Notes: a model not told the origin generated them from the letters alone. Positions 9,147 through 17,727 are shown, numbered from the stretch's first letter. The stretch is 64,000 nucleotides of DNA from Actinomadura physcomitrii (GCF_008923205.2 NZ_WBMS02000004.1:62001-126000), one strand, 5' to 3'. A program made the numbers and translations.

Positions 9147-10591
9147 CGGGCGAAGACTCCCATCTGCGTCGGCGCGCCCACCTCGGGGTCGTCGTCGCCG
9201 ACCGGCACGTGGCGGACGCGGTAGCCGTGCGCCTCGGCGACGCGGCCGGCCCAGGCGCGGAACTCCGCGCGCGTCCATTCGAAGCGGTGGTCGGGGTGGC
9301 GCATGGCGCCGGGCGCCAGCCCCTCGTAGCGGACGTTGTGCTCGGCGTTGGGCGTCGTCACGACGACGACGCGCGGCTTGGCGTGGCCGAACACGACCTG
9401 CTCCATGGCGCGGACCCGGGGCGGGTCGATGTGCTCGACGACCTCCATCAGCACGGCCGCCTCGTAGCCGCGGAAGCGTTCGTCCGCATAGGTGAGAGCG
9501 CTCTGGAAGACGTCCAGGACGCGCTTGTCGGGACGGTGCCGGGGCTTGTCCAGGCGCAGCCTGCGCGCCGCTCCCTCCAGGGCGCGGTACGAGACGTCCG
9601 TACCGGCGATCTCCGTGAAGAAGTCGTCCTGGGCGAGGCGCGCCAGGAGCTTGCCGGAGCCGCACCCCATGTCGATGACGCGGCGGGCGTCCTCGTCGTG
9701 GAGCGCCTGCACGACCGCCTGGATCCGCCGCTCCGACAGGGAGGCCGGGGCCTCCACCGCGGCGTCCGTGCCGTTCTCCGCGCGCGCCAGGCCGTTCTCC
9801 GCGCGCGCGGGCTCCTCCTCGATCTCGACCGGGTCGAGCGCGTCGTCCGGTGCGTCCTCGGCGTCGGCCAGGCGGCCCAGCGCGGCCCGGACGAGGGTGC
9901 GCCGGTTGGCGAGGTAGCGGCGGGTGATGGCGGCTCGGTCGGGGTGCGCGCCGAGCCATCCCTCCCCCGCCCGGATGAGCTTGTCGACCTCGTCCGGCGC
10001 CACCCAGTAGTGCTTCGCGTCGTCCAGCACGGGCAGCAGCACGTAGAGCTGGTTGAGCGCGTCGGCGAGCCGCATCCGGCCGGTGAGCGTGAGCGTGACG
10101 TAGCGGGAGTCGCCCCAGTCGGCGAACTCCGGGTCCAGCGGCACCGGCACGGCCGACACGTCCCAGCCGAGCGGCGCGAAGAAGCGCTCCGCCTGCCCGG
10201 CGCCGCCTCGGCACGGCAGCGCCGGCAGCACGATCTCCAGGGGGATCGCGGTCCCGGCCAGGTCGGGCCGCTTGTCGCACCTGCCGCGCATGGCGGTGCG
10301 GAAGACGTTCGCCATCGCGGACGCCAGCAGCGACGACGCCGCGTACGGGCGGTCGTTCACGTACTGGCCGAGGGAGAAGTCGGGCGTGCCTCTGCCGCGC
10401 GTGCGCACGAGCTTGACCGGGTCGACGTCCAGCAGCAGCGCCGCCGTGCAGCGGTCCTCGCCGGCGTCGGGGTAGAAGACGTGCGCGGTGCCGAAGGACT
10501 GCTCGAAGCTCAGCGCCTTGTCCGGGTGCTTGTGCAGCAGGAAGCCCAGGTCGGTCGCCTGGTCCGCGGTAGTGGTGATCGTGAGAAGCAC
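9143..10591 (-). CDS. hen1: 3'-terminal RNA ribose 2'-O-methyltransferase Hen1
   Basis: 482 residues. The N-terminal half is the bacterial-specific region needed to activate Pnkp ligation (starting LLTITTTADQATDLGFLLHK). A linker holds a tandem ARAENG duplication. The C-terminal methyltransferase has the SAM motif VIDMGCGSGKLLARL (near residue 304), the metal-binding EVVEHID (near 382) and HPDHRFEWTR (near 432), as in plant and bacterial Hen1. It methylates the 2'-OH at the 3' end of a cleaved RNA before sealing. Start is GTG at 10591 with only a weak GAGG close by. It is 38 bp downstream of the DUF3152 gene and shares its strand, so it could be read from either its own or the upstream promoter. 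Confidence 0.95.
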   Translation of the reverse strand: MLLTITTTADQATDLGFLLHKHPDKALSFEQSFGTAHVFYPDAGEDRCTAALLLDVDPVKLVRTRGRGTPDFSLGQYVNDRPYAASSLLASAMANVFRTAMRGRCDKRPDLAGTAIPLEIVLPALPCRGGAGQAERFFAPLGWDVSAVPVPLDPEFADWGDSRYVTLTLTGRMRLADALNQLYVLLPVLDDAKHYWVAPDEVDKLIRAGEGWLGAHPDRAAITRRYLANRRTLVRAALGRLADAEDAPDDALDPVEIEEEPARAENGLARAENGTDAAVEAPASLSERRIQAVVQALHDEDARRVIDMGCGSGKLLARLAQDDFFTEIAGTDVSYRALEGAARRLRLDKPRHRPDKRVLDVFQSALTYADERFRGYEAAVLMEVVEHIDPPRVRAMEQVVFGHAKPRVVVVTTPNAEHNVRYEGLAPGAMRHPDHRFEWTRAEFRAWAGRVAEAHGYRVRHVPVGDDDPEVGAPTQMGVFAR

Positions 10592-10629
10592 GCCTCGAGT
10601 GTGGCGGAACCCGGCGGCGCGCTTCTAAT

Positions 10630-11706
10630 TCATTTTCCGGCGACGGCGGGGCCGGTCAGGAAACGGCCGTGCGAGTCGAACGGCCACGGGTTGATCCGGC
10701 AGCCTTTCAGCCCGTAGATCTGCTGCATCATCACGGGGGCCGGCTTGCCGCGCCCAGGGCAGGTCATATGGCCGAACCCCAGCCGGTGGCCGACCTCGTG
10801 GTTGATGGTGAGCGCGTGATAGGCGTCCGGCTGCCCGCGGTAGTACTTGGTCAGCAGCAGCCAGCGCCGTAGGTTCACGACGACCTGCTTGCCGCCGCTG
10901 CAGTTCACCGTGCCGTTGGTGGTCATGCCGTAGGAGCCGCAGATCTTGTCGACGGTCTTCGGCGCCGCGAGCTGCACCACGAAGTCGTACGCGCCGGAGT
11001 TGACGCGCTGGAACGCCCATTTGCCGCTGGCCGTCCACCCCCGCTTATCCGCGAGTATCTTGTCGACGCTGCGCGCGAACTTCGTGGGGTCCTGGCGTAA
11101 GCCGCCTTCCACCTGGACCATGTAGCGCATCACTTTTCCGTGGCCGAACACGCGGGTTCCGGAAGCGGGCAGAAGGAATTTCCCCGTGCCCTTGGCGGGG
11201 ATGTACACCGACCGTGAGGGCTTGACCACGGGCGCGTCGGACGGCTCCGACTCGACCCGGGCGCCCCCGTCCTGTCCCGTGCCGGTCTCCCGCGCGGGCG
11301 GCGGCGCGGCGGCGTGCTTCGTCCCGCCGCCGAAGCTGAGGTAGGCCATGGCGCCGAGGCCCGCGACGGAGACCAGCACCAGGGCGGTGACGCCCAGGAT
11401 GACGCCGCGCAGCCGCGTCCGCCGGGCGCCCTCGAACTCCCGTTCCAGGTCGTCGCCGAGCCAGTCCCCCGAGCCCGGACGGCGCGGACCGCCGCCGCGG
11501 CGCCCGCCGCGTCCACCCTGTCCGCCCGGTCCACCCCGTCCGTCGTAGCCGTCGTAGCCGCCGGGTCCGGATGGTCCGGGCGGTACGGGTGGCCCGGGCG
11601 GTACGGGCGGTCCGGCGGGCGGCATCGGCGCGTGGGGCGGAGGGGCGGCGGCCCGGCGGTGGGACGACGCCCGGCGCCTGCCCTGGCGTGATCGTGGAGG
11701 CTGCAT
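10630..11706 (-). CDS. DUF3152 membrane-anchored metzincin-like protein
   Basis: 358 residues. A long Pro/Gly/Arg-rich cytoplasmic N-terminus (repeats of PPGP and RGG) leads to one transmembrane segment (VILGVTALVLVSVAGLGAMA) and an extracytoplasmic DUF3152 domain. That domain has HEVGHRLGFGH at about residues 303-313, an exact HExxHxxGxxH zinc-metzincin motif, followed by a candidate Met-turn (APVMMQQ) and paired cysteines. The family is actinobacterial and its substrate is unknown; the motif predicts a zinc protease. Start is the ATG at 11706, the first codon after the divergent promoter region. It lies directly upstream of hen1, a neighbour with no obvious functional link. Confidence 0.85.
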   Translation of the reverse strand: MQPPRSRQGRRRASSHRRAAAPPPHAPMPPAGPPVPPGPPVPPGPSGPGGYDGYDGRGGPGGQGGRGGRRGGGPRRPGSGDWLGDDLEREFEGARRTRLRGVILGVTALVLVSVAGLGAMAYLSFGGGTKHAAAPPPARETGTGQDGGARVESEPSDAPVVKPSRSVYIPAKGTGKFLLPASGTRVFGHGKVMRYMVQVEGGLRQDPTKFARSVDKILADKRGWTASGKWAFQRVNSGAYDFVVQLAAPKTVDKICGSYGMTTNGTVNCSGGKQVVVNLRRWLLLTKYYRGQPDAYHALTINHEVGHRLGFGHMTCPGRGKPAPVMMQQIYGLKGCRINPWPFDSHGRFLTGPAVAGK

Positions 11707-11767
11707 GGCGCAGCCAGCATGCCAGAAAGTAGTCAGAATGAGATCATTTCCCACAAATCCCCAGGTA

Positions 11768-11850
11768 GTGCTACAAGCACCTACATCTCTGACATGTACC
11801 GGATAATCACGAAGAGTGGCGGTCCGGCCGCGAAAAGGGTTTGCGGCCGG
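11768..11850. promoter_or_regulatory. Inverted repeats in DUF3152 / PARG divergent region
   Basis: The 174-bp divergent gap holds GTGCTACAAGCAC (11768-11780, a 5-bp dyad). It also holds a longer stem CCGGCCGC / GCGGCCGG (11824-11831 and 11843-11850, 11-base loop), which would fold in the leader of the PARG-like mRNA 31 bases before its start. These could be an operator and an attenuator-like hairpin; the roles are not established. Confidence 0.4.
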
Positions 11851-11880
11851 CCGCGCGCGCCCGCCACAATCCGGAGCGAC

Positions 11881-12729
11881 ATGAGCAGACATCCCCGCCG
11901 GATGACCGCGCAGGAGACCGTGGCCGTCCTCGAACGCGGCGAGTACCGCGCCCCGTCCGGGCGCACCGTCTCCATCGCCGCCGACCTGGCGCGCTGCGTG
12001 CGCGACACCGTTCTGTACCGGCCGGAGGAGCTGGACGCCCTTCTGAAGGACCTCCCCGGCACCGCGCCCGGCGCGGGACCGGCGGCCGACGCCGCGACGC
12101 GCGTCGAGGTGACCGACGAGACGACCCTCGCGGCGGCGCGGCGGCTGCTCGCGCCCGGGAAGGTCCCGATGGCGCTCAACTTCGCCTCCGCCAAGAACCC
12201 CGGCGGCGGCTTCCTGAACGGCGCGCACGCGCAGGAGGAGGGCCTGGCACGCTCGTCCGGCCTGTACCTGTCGCTGCGCGCGGCGAGGGAGTACTACGAC
12301 TTCCATCGTGCGCAGGGCGACCTGCTCTACAGCGACCACATGATCTACTCCCCCGGCGTGCCGGTGATCCGCACCGACTCCGGGAGGCTGCTGGACGAGC
12401 CGTACGGGGTCGCGTTCCTGACCTCGCCCGCTCCGAACCGGGGCGCGATCCGCGATCCGGCCAAGGCGGAGCGCATCCCCGAGGTGCTGCGTGTGCGCGC
12501 GCGGAAGGTCCTCGCGGTGGCGCTGGCCAACGGCCACGGGCGGCTGGTGCTGGGGGCGTGGGGCTGCGGCGTGTTCCGCAACGATCCGGCGGAGGTGGCG
12601 GAGGCGTTCGCCGGGCCGCTCGGTCCGGGCGGCGAGTTCGAGAACCGCTTCGAGCACGTCGTCTTCGCGGTCTGGGAGTCCGCCAAGGACACGCCCAGGC
12701 GCAACGCGTTCCACCGCGTGTTCGGCTGA
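11881..12729 (+). CDS. Bacterial PARG / macrodomain protein (TIGR02452 family)
   Basis: 282 residues. The signature NPGGGFLNGAHAQEEGLARSS (near residues 107-127) contains the GGG-x(6-8)-QEE catalytic motif of poly(ADP-ribose) glycohydrolases, where the second Glu attacks the ribose-ribose bond. The fold is a macrodomain. The C-terminal LGAWGCGVFRNDPAEVA is also typical. It is expected to remove ADP-ribose from protein or nucleic acid targets in the cytosol. The ATG at 11881 has GGAG five bases upstream. It is divergent from the DUF3152-hen1-pnkp group. The association with RNA repair is suggestive but unproven. Confidence 0.88.
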   Translation: MSRHPRRMTAQETVAVLERGEYRAPSGRTVSIAADLARCVRDTVLYRPEELDALLKDLPGTAPGAGPAADAATRVEVTDETTLAAARRLLAPGKVPMALNFASAKNPGGGFLNGAHAQEEGLARSSGLYLSLRAAREYYDFHRAQGDLLYSDHMIYSPGVPVIRTDSGRLLDEPYGVAFLTSPAPNRGAIRDPAKAERIPEVLRVRARKVLAVALANGHGRLVLGAWGCGVFRNDPAEVAEAFAGPLGPGGEFENRFEHVVFAVWESAKDTPRRNAFHRVFG

Positions 12730-12771
12730 CGCCGCGCCTTCGCCCCGGTGCCCCGGCCCCGCCCTGGGGCT

Positions 12772-13512
12772 CTAAGCCCTGCCGACGTCCTCGACGTAGG
12801 ACGCGATGCCGCGCAGCAGGACGTCCAGGCCGAACTCGAAGCGCTCGGCGCCGCCCTGGTCGGTGAGGTCGTCCACCAGCGAGACGATGTGCGGGTACCG
12901 GTCGGTCGGCAGTGCCTTGAAGTAATCGCGGACCTGGGCGATGTACTTGCGGAAGTGCTCCCACGGGTCCTCGTCGCCCTTGACCGTCGCGGTGTAGAAG
13001 GTGTCCTCGACGGCGTCGGCGTCGATGTACATGCCCAGCGTGTCGACGGCGAGCCCGGCGACCTTCGGCGGGACGCCGCCCGCGATCATGAGGGCGAGCT
13101 GCGCCTCGGCGACGGCGAGCAGGTTCGGCCCGGTCGGGATCAGCCCCATGGAGACCTTCGCGATGTCGCGGTGCGAGGTGTAGACGCGGCGGATCTCCAG
13201 CGCGACCTCCTTCAGCTGCTCGCGCCACCGGGCCGGGTCGGGCTCGGCCGGCAGCCTGATCTCGGCGGCGACGCGGTCGAGCATCAGCTCGCGCAGCTCC
13301 TGCTTGTCCGAGACGTGCGCGTACAGGGACGCCGGGCCGGTGCCGAGCTCCTGCGCGACGCGGCGCATGGTGACGGCCTCCAGCCCCTCGGCGTCCAGGA
13401 CGCCGATCGCCGCCTCGACGACGAGGTCCTGCGTGAGCGGCTGCCGGGACGGCGCGGGCCTGCGGGGCCGGCGGCCCGGGGGCGTCGGCATGTCCGGACG
13501 TGCGCTGGCCAC
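12772..13512 (-). CDS. TetR/AcrR family repressor
   Basis: 246 residues. The N-terminal HTH (LVVEAAIGVLDAEGLEAV, then MRRVAQELGTGPASLYAHV) and a C-terminal tetracycline-repressor-like ligand domain define a TetR protein. The start is the GTG at 13512: a GGGAGG lies seven bases upstream, better placed than for the TTG at 13527 or the ATG at 13491. It is divergent from the DHA2-family pump, and the intergenic region holds two sets of repeated sites, so it very likely represses the pump and itself. The inducer is unknown. Confidence 0.92.
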   Translation of the reverse strand: MASARPDMPTPPGRRPRRPAPSRQPLTQDLVVEAAIGVLDAEGLEAVTMRRVAQELGTGPASLYAHVSDKQELRELMLDRVAAEIRLPAEPDPARWREQLKEVALEIRRVYTSHRDIAKVSMGLIPTGPNLLAVAEAQLALMIAGGVPPKVAGLAVDTLGMYIDADAVEDTFYTATVKGDEDPWEHFRKYIAQVRDYFKALPTDRYPHIVSLVDDLTDQGGAERFEFGLDVLLRGIASYVEDVGRA

Positions 13513-13530
13513 CTCGGAACCTCCCAATTT

Positions 13531-13666
13531 CGCGATACATCTTGACTATCCCGAATCGCGATATATCTTCTCTACCTGAGAGACAAAATCGCGTCACGAA
13601 CATCGTACTTGACACGAACACCGTTCCCGTCGTAGAACGATGTTCGTAACGACGAACGCCGTTTTC
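13531..13666. promoter_or_regulatory. Operator array and promoter for tetR / DHA2 pump
   Basis: Two direct copies of CGCGATAYATCTT (13531-13543 and 13557-13569, 26 bp apart) lie next to tetR. Nearer the pump are four copies of a CGAAC-based element: CGAACATCGT (13597-13606), CGAACACCGTTC (13615-13626), its inverted form ACGATGTTCG (13637-13646) and CGAACGCCGTTTTC (13653-13666). The first and third form a perfect 10-bp inverted repeat. A good promoter, TTGACA (13609-13614), 18 bases, TAGAAC (13633-13638), is embedded in them, so a bound repressor would block RNA polymerase. Confidence 0.75.
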
Positions 13667-13694
13667 ACCGTGTTCCCTCCCAGGAGACGACCCC

Positions 13695-15425
13695 ATGACC
13701 GAGACAGTGCAGACCCCCACCGGGGCCACCGGCACGGCCGGCTACCGCTGGCGCTGGGCCGCCCTGTTCGTGATCCTCGCCGGCGAGGTCATGGACATGC
13801 TGGACTCGCTGATCACCAACATCGCCGCCCCCACCATCCGCGCCGAGCTGGGCGGCTCCGCCGCCACCATCCAGTGGCTCGCCGCCGGCTACACCCTGGC
13901 CATGGCGGTCGGCGTGATCACCGGCGGCAGGCTCGGCGACCTGTACGGCCGCAGGCAGATGTTCATCGCCGGCGCGGCCGGCTTCACCGCCGGCTCGCTG
14001 CTGTGCGGCGTGGCCGCCTCGCCCGGCATGCTGGTCGGCGCCCGGCTGATGCAGGGCCTGTTCGGCGCGGTGATGCTGCCGCAGGGCATCGGCATGATCA
14101 AGCAGATGTTCAGCGAGAAGGAGATGGGCGCCGCGTTCGGCGCGTTCGGCCCGGTCATGGGGCTGTCGTCGGTCGGCGGCCCGGTGCTGGCGGGCTGGCT
14201 GGTCGACGCCGACCTGTGGGACACCGGCTGGCGGATGATCTTCCTGATCAACCTGCCGCTCGGCCTCGCCGCCGTGCTCGCCGGGCTGCGCTTCCTGCCC
14301 TCCGGCCGTTCCCCGCACGCCTCCCGGCTCGACCTCACCGGCGCCGCCCTCGCCTCCCTCGGCGCCGGGCTGATGATCTACCCGCTGGTGCAGGGCCGCG
14401 AGCTGGACTGGCCCGCCTGGACGTTCGCGATGATCGCCGCGTCCCTGCTCGTCTGGGCGCTGTTCGCCTGGTACGAGACGCGCAAGCAGCGCGCCGGGGC
14501 CGACCCGCTGATCATCCCGAGCCTGTTCCGCAAGCGCGGCTTCACCGGCGGGCTCGTCGTCGGCGTCGTGTTCTTCACCGCCATGGCGGGCACCGCCCTG
14601 GTGCTCTCGCTGTTCTTCCAGCTCGGCCTCGGCTTCTCCCCGCTCAAGGCCGGCCTGTCGCAGATCCCGTGGTCGGCCGGCGTCGTCCTCGGCTTCGGCG
14701 CGGCCCAGGCCGTCCAGCGGTTCGGCCGCGCCGTCATCCAGGCGGGCGCCCTCATCATGGCGGCCGGCCTCGCCGGGATGTTCGTCACGCTGCAGCTGGC
14801 GGACACCGGCGTCACCCCGTGGCAGCTCATCCCGTCGCTGCTGGTCACCGGGCTCGGCATGGGGCTGCTGATGGCGCCGTTCTTCGACATCGCCCTCGCG
14901 GGCGTCGAGCCGCAGGAGGCGGGGTCCGCCGGCGGCACCCTCACCGCGATCCAGCAGCTCGGCAGCTCGCTCGGCGCGGCCGTCCTCGGCACGGTCTTCT
15001 TCGGGCTGCTCGGCGGCCACGTCGCGACCGCCGCCGACGACGGGTCGGCCGGGCTGCGCAGGCAGCTCGCCGCCGTGTCCGTCCCGGCCGCTCAGCAGGA
15101 CCGCATCGTGACCGCGCTGCGCGACTGCGGCAAGGACCGCGCCACGGCCAAGGACGCCGAGGCCGTCCCGCCCTCCTGCGCGCGGATGCAGGACGGCGTC
15201 AGGGCGGCGATCGCCGCGCAGCCCGCCGCCGCCCCGGCGATCCAGAAGGCGGTCGCGGCGGACGCGGCGCGCTCGGCCGAGACCGGGTTCACCGGCGCCA
15301 TGAAGATCACGCTGTGGATCGTGGTCGGCATGCTCGGCCTGACCTTCCTGGCCGTGTTCCTGCTGCCGGAGCACGCCCGCCCGCAGGACGCCGCCGGCGG
15401 CGGCGCCCAGCCCGCCGCCGCCTGA
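13695..15425 (+). CDS. DHA2-family MFS efflux pump (EmrB/QacA-like)
   Basis: 576 residues with about 14 predicted helices. Motif A reads GGRLGDLYGRRQMF; motif C-like glycine-rich sequence GPVMGLSSVGGPVLAGWLVD follows helix 4-5, both typical of proton-driven DHA2 drug exporters. Near the C-terminus an extracytoplasmic loop (about residues 445-525, with two Cys) separates the last two helices. AGGAG lies nine bases before the ATG. It is divergent from and probably repressed by the TetR gene. The exported compounds are unknown. Confidence 0.92.
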   Translation: MTETVQTPTGATGTAGYRWRWAALFVILAGEVMDMLDSLITNIAAPTIRAELGGSAATIQWLAAGYTLAMAVGVITGGRLGDLYGRRQMFIAGAAGFTAGSLLCGVAASPGMLVGARLMQGLFGAVMLPQGIGMIKQMFSEKEMGAAFGAFGPVMGLSSVGGPVLAGWLVDADLWDTGWRMIFLINLPLGLAAVLAGLRFLPSGRSPHASRLDLTGAALASLGAGLMIYPLVQGRELDWPAWTFAMIAASLLVWALFAWYETRKQRAGADPLIIPSLFRKRGFTGGLVVGVVFFTAMAGTALVLSLFFQLGLGFSPLKAGLSQIPWSAGVVLGFGAAQAVQRFGRAVIQAGALIMAAGLAGMFVTLQLADTGVTPWQLIPSLLVTGLGMGLLMAPFFDIALAGVEPQEAGSAGGTLTAIQQLGSSLGAAVLGTVFFGLLGGHVATAADDGSAGLRRQLAAVSVPAAQQDRIVTALRDCGKDRATAKDAEAVPPSCARMQDGVRAAIAAQPAAAPAIQKAVAADAARSAETGFTGAMKITLWIVVGMLGLTFLAVFLLPEHARPQDAAGGGAQPAAA

Positions 15426-15551
15426 CGCCCCGTCCGGCGGCCCCGCGGCTCCGGCGGCTCCCGGCCCGGCATCCCGGCGGACCCACGGCCCCGACCGCCC
15501 GGCGGCCCGGCGGCCAGAGGTCCCGCGATCCCGGCCCGGCAACCGCGGAGA

Positions 15552-15610
15552 AAGGCCCGCGGCGAGGACGAGCGCTCCCGTACGGAGCCGCACGTCCCGC
15601 CGCGGGCCTT
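15552..15610. terminator. Inverted repeat between convergent pump and LLM genes
   Basis: Perfect 13-bp arms AAGGCCCGCGGCG (15552-15564) and its complement (15598-15610), with a 33-base spacer. It lies in the 229-bp gap between convergent genes, and the arm sequence ends in AAA/TTC on both sides. Probably a bidirectional terminator. Confidence 0.6.
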
Positions 15611-15654
15611 CCGGCGTACCGGAGCGCCGCCGGACGGTGCCGGCGCGGCGCCCG

Positions 15655-16581
15655 TCAGACCTTGGCCAGCACCTCCGACGCCAGCAGCTCCAGGTGGTCC
15701 AGGTCGCTCAGGTCGAGCACCTGCAGGTAGATCCGCTCGGCGCCCAGCTCCCCGAAGCGGCCGATCTTCTCCACGATCTCGGCCGGGGTGCCCGCGAGCC
15801 CGTTCTGCCGCAACTCGTCCACCTCGCGGCCGATCGCGCCGGCGCGGCGCGCGAGCTCCGCCTCGTCCCGCCCGCAGCAGACGACCTGCGCCGCGGAGTA
15901 CACGATCGGCTTCGTCCGGCCCGCCTCCGCGCACGCGGCCCGGACCCGGTCGAACGCGCCGCCGGTGTCCTCGACCTGGTGGAACGGCACGTTGTACTCG
16001 TCGGCGTAGGCGGCGGCCAGGCGCGGCGTGCGCTTCGGCCCGAACCCGCCGAGGATCACCGGCGGGCCGCCCGCCTGCGCCGGCTTCGGCAGCGCCGGCG
16101 AGTCCTTCAGCGTGTAGTGCTCCCCGGTGAAGGAGAAGGTCTCGCCGTCCGGCGTGCCCCACAGCCCGGTGACGATCCGGATCTGCTCCTCCAGCCGTTC
16201 GAACCGCTCGTTCAGGCTGGGGAACGGGATGCCGTAGTGGACGTGCTCCTCCTCGAACCAGCCCGTCCCGATGCCGAAGTCGACGCGGCCGCCGCTCATC
16301 CGGTCCACCTGCGCGACCGAGATCGCCAGCGGCCCCGGGTAGCGGAACGTGCCGGCCGTCACCAGGGTGCCGAGCCGGATCCGGCTCGTCTCGCGGGCCA
16401 GCGCGCCGAGCGTGACCCAGGAGTCGGTCGGGCCCGGCAGGCCGGACACGTCGCCCATCTTCGTGTAGTGGTCGGAGCGGAAGAACGCGTCGAAGCCGAG
16501 GTCCTCCGCCGCCTTGGCGACCGACAGCAGTGTTTCGTAACTCGCCCCCTGCTGGGGCTCGGTGAAGATCCGTAGACGCAT
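15655..16581 (-). CDS. LLM-class F420/FMN-dependent oxidoreductase
   Basis: 308 residues of luciferase-like monooxygenase fold. Diagnostic segments are FDAFFRSDHYTKMG, RIRLGTLVTAGTFRYPGPLA, VDRMSGGRVDFGIGTGWFEEEH and LGGFGPKRTPRLAAAYADEYN, the pattern of actinobacterial TIGR03560-like F420-dependent enzymes. It probably uses F420 for hydride transfer on an unknown substrate. Start is the ATG at 16581, giving family-typical length. It is separated from the downstream exported protein gene by 44 bp on the same strand. Confidence 0.88.
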   Translation of the reverse strand: MRLRIFTEPQQGASYETLLSVAKAAEDLGFDAFFRSDHYTKMGDVSGLPGPTDSWVTLGALARETSRIRLGTLVTAGTFRYPGPLAISVAQVDRMSGGRVDFGIGTGWFEEEHVHYGIPFPSLNERFERLEEQIRIVTGLWGTPDGETFSFTGEHYTLKDSPALPKPAQAGGPPVILGGFGPKRTPRLAAAYADEYNVPFHQVEDTGGAFDRVRAACAEAGRTKPIVYSAAQVVCCGRDEAELARRAGAIGREVDELRQNGLAGTPAEIVEKIGRFGELGAERIYLQVLDLSDLDHLELLASEVLAKV

Positions 16582-16625
16582 GGGTCCATCCTCGTACGCC
16601 CGCGCCCCGGCCCGCGCCACGGGAC

Positions 16626-17675
16626 CTACTTCGCGCCCGCGCGCTTGGTCTGGGGCGCGCCCGCATACGCCTTCTTCTTCGGCGCCTTCTTCTTCGGGGC
16701 GGCCTTCTTCGCCGTGATCCGGGTGCGGACCGTCGCGGAGTTGTTCCGAGGGTTCGGGTCGGTGGTCGACGACGTGACCCGCGACGCGAACGTCAGGACC
16801 TTCCCGGCCCGGACATTGCCGGCCGGGAGCACCCTGAAGCGCAGCGTCCGCGTCTCGCCGGGCCGCAGCGCCCCGACCCCGCAGACGAAGCCCCGCTCCT
16901 CCGGGATGCACGCGGCGTTCCCCGTGAGCAGCCGCACCGGGCCGGACGCCCGGACGAACACGTCCTCGGCCGTGGCCGGGCCGCGGTTGCTCACCCTGAG
17001 CACGTAGGAGATCGGCGCGCCGGAGCGCGCGGTCGCCGGTGCGGTCTTCGCGATGGCGAGGTCCGCCGTCCGGGCGACACGCGCCACCGGGAACTCCGCG
17101 GCGTCGCGCCTTCCGCGCCACGTCACCGTCGCGGGGATCCAAATCGCCTCGTCCGGGCGGGCGCGCCCGGCCACCTTCGCCCGGATCGCCCCGGCGACCG
17201 TCTGACCGGGACGGACCGCGCCGAGATCGCACTCGACCGTCCACCCGCTCACCGCGCAGTCGCGCCGTCCCGACACGAACTCCAGCGACTTCGGCAGCGT
17301 CGCGCGGAACACCGCCCGGCCCGCCTTCCCGTGCCCCTTCGCCGTCACCGCGAACGGCCAGTCGTACGTGCGGCCGGGGAGTACCGCCTTCCCGGGAGCG
17401 CTGGTGTGCAGCCGCACCGACCTGGCCTTCTTCTTGTGCCCGGCCGGCTCGCGGTGCTTGACGGGAGGCCGGTGCTTCACCGGCTTGTGGTGCGGCGCCG
17501 GCCTCCCCCGCCCCTTGCCCTTGTGAGCGTGCTGGCCGCCGTGCCCCGACGGGCCGGGGCCGTCGGCTCGCGCGCCTCCGGCCGCGCCCATCAGCGGCAC
17601 CACGCCCAGCAGCGGAGCGGCGGCCAGCACCGCGAGCCCCCGCGCACCGACGCGCCGCGTCTTCTTCCCAGTCAC
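16626..17675 (-). CDS. Secreted DUF11/CARDB-like protein with Lys-rich tail
   Basis: 349 residues. A twin-basic start and hydrophobic core (RRVGARGLAVLAAAPLLGV, then AGGARA) form a signal peptide. A His/Lys-rich linker follows, then two Ig-like beta-sandwich repeats. The second, ADLAIAKTAPATARSGAPIS and ASRVTSSTTDPNPRNNSATV, is a classic DUF11 repeat. The C-terminus is an Ala/Lys/Pro tail with repeated PKKKAPKKKA, histone H1-like and probably polyanion-binding. Start is the GTG at 17675, with a G6 tract eight bases upstream; a GTG at 17732 would place 19 non-signal residues ahead of the signal. Likely surface-exposed; function unknown. Confidence 0.75.
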   Translation of the reverse strand: MTGKKTRRVGARGLAVLAAAPLLGVVPLMGAAGGARADGPGPSGHGGQHAHKGKGRGRPAPHHKPVKHRPPVKHREPAGHKKKARSVRLHTSAPGKAVLPGRTYDWPFAVTAKGHGKAGRAVFRATLPKSLEFVSGRRDCAVSGWTVECDLGAVRPGQTVAGAIRAKVAGRARPDEAIWIPATVTWRGRRDAAEFPVARVARTADLAIAKTAPATARSGAPISYVLRVSNRGPATAEDVFVRASGPVRLLTGNAACIPEERGFVCGVGALRPGETRTLRFRVLPAGNVRAGKVLTFASRVTSSTTDPNPRNNSATVRTRITAKKAAPKKKAPKKKAYAGAPQTKRAGAK

Positions 17676-17701
17676 CGTGGAACCCCCCGTGGCCTGCGCC
17701 T

Positions 17702-17727
17702 TTGTAGCGGACAGGTCCGTTGTAGCG
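17702..17727. repeat. Direct repeat TTGTAGCG upstream of secreted protein gene
   Basis: TTGTAGCG occurs twice (17702-17709 and 17720-17727), 18 bases start to start, flanking a GGAC-agg-TCC type dyad, 27-52 bases upstream of the GTG of the secreted DUF11 gene. A possible regulator site. Confidence 0.35.

Noticed and set aside
9147..10280. Upstream extension of pnkp making a 1229-residue protein
   Set aside because: It overlaps hen1 in another frame; the Pnkp kinase domain begins precisely at the ATG overlapping the hen1 stop.
11707..12714. Upstream extension of the DUF3152 frame
   Set aside because: It overlaps the PARG gene antisense and lacks family sequence; the ATG at 11706 starts the real protein.
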